64,000 bases of DNA from Ricinus communis (lineage: Eukaryota > Streptophyta > Magnoliopsida > Malpighiales > Euphorbiaceae), in the NCBI RefSeq assembly GCF_019578655.1, contig NC_063261.1, positions 27,259,126-27,323,125 on the forward strand. Direction: 5' to 3'. A program made the position numbers and the translations under genes. Of this stretch, positions 60,824 to 64,000 are shown one piece after another. The stretch's first letter is position 1; each line of letters begins with the position of its first letter. Below the pieces are notes generated by a model. The model was not told where the DNA came from, searched no databases, and saw only the letters and a list, made by a program, of their open reading frames with translations.

Positions 60824-61126
60824 TTGGGAGAGAAATTGACACCGAAGGATGTTGAGCTGAAGAAGAAAAATGAAATACATTGTGAAGCTGTTAATAAGGG
60901 TGATGAGCTAAGCTTGAAGAATGTTGTAATGGAAAGGGAGATTCAAAAGCTTCGTTATAAGAAAAAGCAGTTAAGGGATGATAACAGAATTTTGAAGGAC
61001 AAGCTGAGAATAATTAAGTTCAATTCAAATGTGATATGTTTAGTTATTAGTGTAATGGTGGTTGTATTGTTATGTTCCTTTGGTAGGTCTGCTGGTGGTG
61101 ATGGTCAGAAAATCATGTTGAATTAG
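60824..61126 (+). CDS. Small protein with coiled coil and C-terminal membrane segment, unidentified
   Basis: The 100-residue frame has a very Lys/Glu-rich helical N-terminal part with heptad-like spacing (about 10-65), then a hydrophobic segment (about 69-87, VICLVISVMVVVLL) and a short Gly-rich tail. This resembles the C-terminal ends of plant GRF-zinc-finger proteins, which often have a coiled coil and one membrane helix, but no zinc finger was found upstream. It lies tail to tail with the Mutator-like transposase relic. It may be a terminal exon, a repeat-borne fragment or a chance frame. Confidence 0.4.
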   Translation: MGEKLTPKDVELKKKNEIHCEAVNKGDELSLKNVVMEREIQKLRYKKKQLRDDNRILKDKLRIIKFNSNVICLVISVMVVVLLCSFGRSAGGDGQKIMLN

Positions 61127-61425
61127 TTAATATTTGTACTTATTTGTAATTGATGTAGTGTATGTATGCCGGTGGTGTCGTGTAGTTGATATTTATAATT
61201 TAAACTTATTTGTAATCAAATTAGCCTTAAGAATATAACTATGAAATTGAACAATAGAAATTTAATAGCATAACTAATTATCTCATTCCAAAAGAAATTC
61301 AGTATATAAAGCATGCTCCACTCAACAGTTTAGTGGACCAAAAAAAAAAAATTATATTGCACCATGTGCACATAAGCCATCTAAAAAAGAGTTGAACTGA
61401 CAAGCATGAGTAAACATGGCCTAGT

Positions 61426-64000
61426 CTAATTTGTATTGCTCTCCTGAGTCCCTATATGTCCTCCATTTGCAGTTGAGCTAGTTGAATGCGATTGTGACAA
61501 AGTTAAGCTACTCCTGCCACCTCTTCCAGTCCTGGCACCCCTTGTTGCTAATGCCTGTGAAGAAACTATATGCCTTGCATAAGATAGTGCATCGTTTTGT
61601 GGCAAACTAGTTGAGCTTACAATATTGACCCTATTTTGGTATGACATCTGCAAATAAAGAAATTTTGCTTTTCAATTTATGCCACACATATACCTTGATA
61701 GTAAAAATGATAAGAGTTTATAAATTATGACCCTCATGTATATATTCCCTATCTTCTTAAACATCCTTACTCCATATCCTTTTCTTATATATAAAAAAAT
61801 ACATTAAAGTGAATGCATGAATATAATTTACACAGTAATACCAGTATAGGGAAATTCAACTTCAAAGTACATTACCATTGCTCTCTCTCTTTGCTGAACT
61901 ACTTTACCATGTGGATCAGTCGTTGTTGTTTGTCCTGATGTTTGGCTACCGAAGGTTGGCTTTTGAGTGTTCTTATTCTCATTCTATGTCTGACATTAGA
62001 TTGTCTGGCATTCATAGCTGGTCCTTGACTAGATGCAGTTGGATTTGGTTGAGCATCTACTATGACCTTTGGTGGTCTCCCTCTCTTGACCCGTTAGTAT
62101 ATATGAGTTCATTGTGTTAGTGTACACCGATATCTCCAAGTAATAGCCAATAATAAAGACAGAAACTTACATTTAGCTTTGGTGTAATTTATTTTATTAT
62201 GCCCCACTTGTAAACATTTTTGACAAGTCATTTCAATTCCTGTTCTCCTCAACTTGTCAGCATTTTTAGGTTCTCCTTTAGGTGCTCTCTTCCTCTTCTT
62301 CTTTGGCCTTCCAGGCATTTTTCTTTAAGGTGGTGGTTTGATAGGATGGCCAGCTGCTTCAGGCCATATATTCTTCTTATTAAGTGGTTCTAGGGTACAC
62401 CGATATATTTCTATGTAGTTTTGTATACTGTAATATTGATCAACAAAGTCTGCAGGATCTTTTTTCATGAGATGAATGGCTGAACATGCATGTATGCCTG
62501 AGATCCCAGTAATATCCCATGACCTACATATACAAGTGTATTTTTCAACTCCACTACAGACCTATCATCTCCTATTACTTTTCAGAATTTTTCACCTACT
62601 GTTGGCTTACTTATACAAAGTCTGATGTTGTACCTATTCAGTTCTAGTTTAGCTATTATTCTTGGACATATAATGTCAGTCACACCATTCATTTCCAACA
62701 ACTTAGTATGCCGTCTCTCCATAAATGCAGCTCTAATATCCTCAAGATTATCTATAACAGGCCTACATCTAGCTTTAACAATATATCCATTAAATGTTTA
62801 TGAAACATTGTTATCTACCATGTCACACTTAGGTAAAGGATATATATAAGCCTTATAAAACTTGGAGGGATCTCCATCCAAGAAATTCTTGTATGCAGCT
62901 TCATTTTCATTTTTCAACTCATCTACTGCAGCATTCAGAGATGCCTCATTTGTGCTCCTAGCATCCCTCCAAAATATATACCTTAATGCTTGTCCTTTGT
63001 ACTCCTTTTTTCAGTTGCAGTATACATGTCTAGCATAGTTTATATGTTCAACAAAGGGTGTTAAAGTCCTTATGACATTTATTAATCCATGTGAAGAAAA
63101 AAAATAATGTAAAGACAAGCAATAATAAAATTGCTCAAAATGAATAATATAAACAAACACTAAAAACAGTAGGGCCAAGCTTTTGTCGGTCACCCATAAA
63201 TGTCCAACCCATACCATCAGTGATATTCAACTCTTCAAATAATATTCTAAAAAACCACTCCCAAAAAAACTCATTCTCAGATTCTATTACTGCCAAAGCG
63301 ATGGGAAATATATGGTTATTCCCATCCTTGGTAGTTGCACATAGAAGGGCCCCACCAAGAAAAGTCTTTAAAAAACTTTCATCGAACCAAATAATGGGTT
63401 TGCACCCCTTTAGATAACTCTTTCTTAATGCATTGAACCCTATAAAAAATCCCCTAAACGACTGTCTTCTTCAAGTAAAAAATCAAACCTTTCTTGAGGG
63501 TCAACTCTCATCAATTCAGCCTTGTATGATCTTAGGCTTGCATAATGGTCATTAATAGACCCTCTTAAATTATTTAATGCCTTCCACTTAGCTTTGTACA
63601 GCTTCCATTGAGACATATGCTGTGCTCTCCAGTACATCACTAGCTAAGTCTTTAACATACCAATTTAGGTTTCTTCTGAACCTATGCACATATTCTATAG
63701 CAATCCATATAGAAGTAGCCAGTATATTTCTCATTTCTATATGGCATCTATGATCACCAAAATAAGTTTTGATTGTAAATATTTTTCTTTCTTCACTACA
63801 CTGGCATATAGCCTCTAAGGGCAGTCTAGTATGCAGTTCGCTTTAAACTTGTCTTTATTGCTTCTGCACTAAAACCATCATCAATATCACTTTCTCCTAC
63901 TGGATTATAATCAAGATCGTCATAATCTTCATCTTCTTCATTATTAATATTTTTATATCCTATAACATCTGTAACCTCTGCACCCTCAATTTCTTACGTG
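61426..64000 (-). pseudogene. Mutator-like (MURA/MuDR) transposase, damaged and cut by the window end
   Basis: On the minus strand, from the window end inward: an acidic region (63850-64000), then the N-terminal MuDR-type domain with a CHIE and NWYVKDL pattern (about 63640-63790). The MULE transposase core follows, with KPIIWFDESFLK and a DGNNHIFPIALAV motif (63300-63400). The SWIM-type motif (GIHACSAIHLMKKDPADFVD) is near 62440-62500, a variant CCHC knuckle at about 62170-62220 with Asn replacing one Cys, and a Gly/Arg- and Ser-rich tail ending at 61426. Stops (for example near 63835 and 63007) and frame changes break it. MULE transposases cut and insert long-TIR elements; the window has candidate foldback elements, but no matching TIRs were established. 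Confidence 0.85.

Overview
The window is nuclear DNA of a dicot-like flowering plant. It is AT-rich, two single-copy genes have plant-type introns, and the rest is repeats of plant families. The species cannot be fixed from sequence alone.

Region 1 (about 0.96-27.9 kb) is a cluster of broken endogenous pararetrovirus copies (Caulimoviridae, florendovirus-like). The gene order is movement protein C-terminus, coat protein, zinc knuckle, aspartic protease, reverse transcriptase and RNase H, then a second ORF. There is no integrase. Copy A (964-3540) is followed by a leader-like segment (3541-3825) and then copy B (3826-6472 continuing at 14936-17335). Copy B is split by an 8.46-kb LTR retrotransposon (6473-14935) with a perfect 5-bp target duplication. 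That element carries a 2.3-kb solo-LTR-like insertion (9615-11927) with its own 5-bp duplication. From 17336 to 22689 lies a shuffled mosaic of about 40 viral fragments, mostly 85-150 bp, in both orientations. Copy D (22690-27866) is the longest colinear copy. All copies are dead, and no core movement-protein domain was recognised.

Region 2 (27.9-34.3 kb) is AT-rich intergenic DNA with an L1-type LINE relic, degenerate repeats and one copy of a 1.2-kb dispersed repeat family.

Region 3 (34.3-37.8 kb) is an apparently intact eight-exon TONNEAU1 (TON1) gene, whose product organises cortical microtubules.

Region 4 (37.8-51.5 kb) is intergenic. It holds foldback elements, further copies of the dispersed repeat (one interrupted by a LINE RNase H fragment), microsatellites and TCGGGTT-type repeats.

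Region 5 (51.7-54.1 kb) is an apparently intact four-exon organellar adenylate kinase gene.

Region 6 (54.1-64.0 kb) contains nested inverted-repeat elements, a small coiled-coil/membrane ORF, and a damaged Mutator-like transposase on the minus strand that runs off the window end.

The two host genes are unrelated in function. The main biological interest is the history of the viral cluster: tandem copies, shared and private stop codons mostly of C-to-T type, nested retroelements and the unusual small-fragment mosaic.
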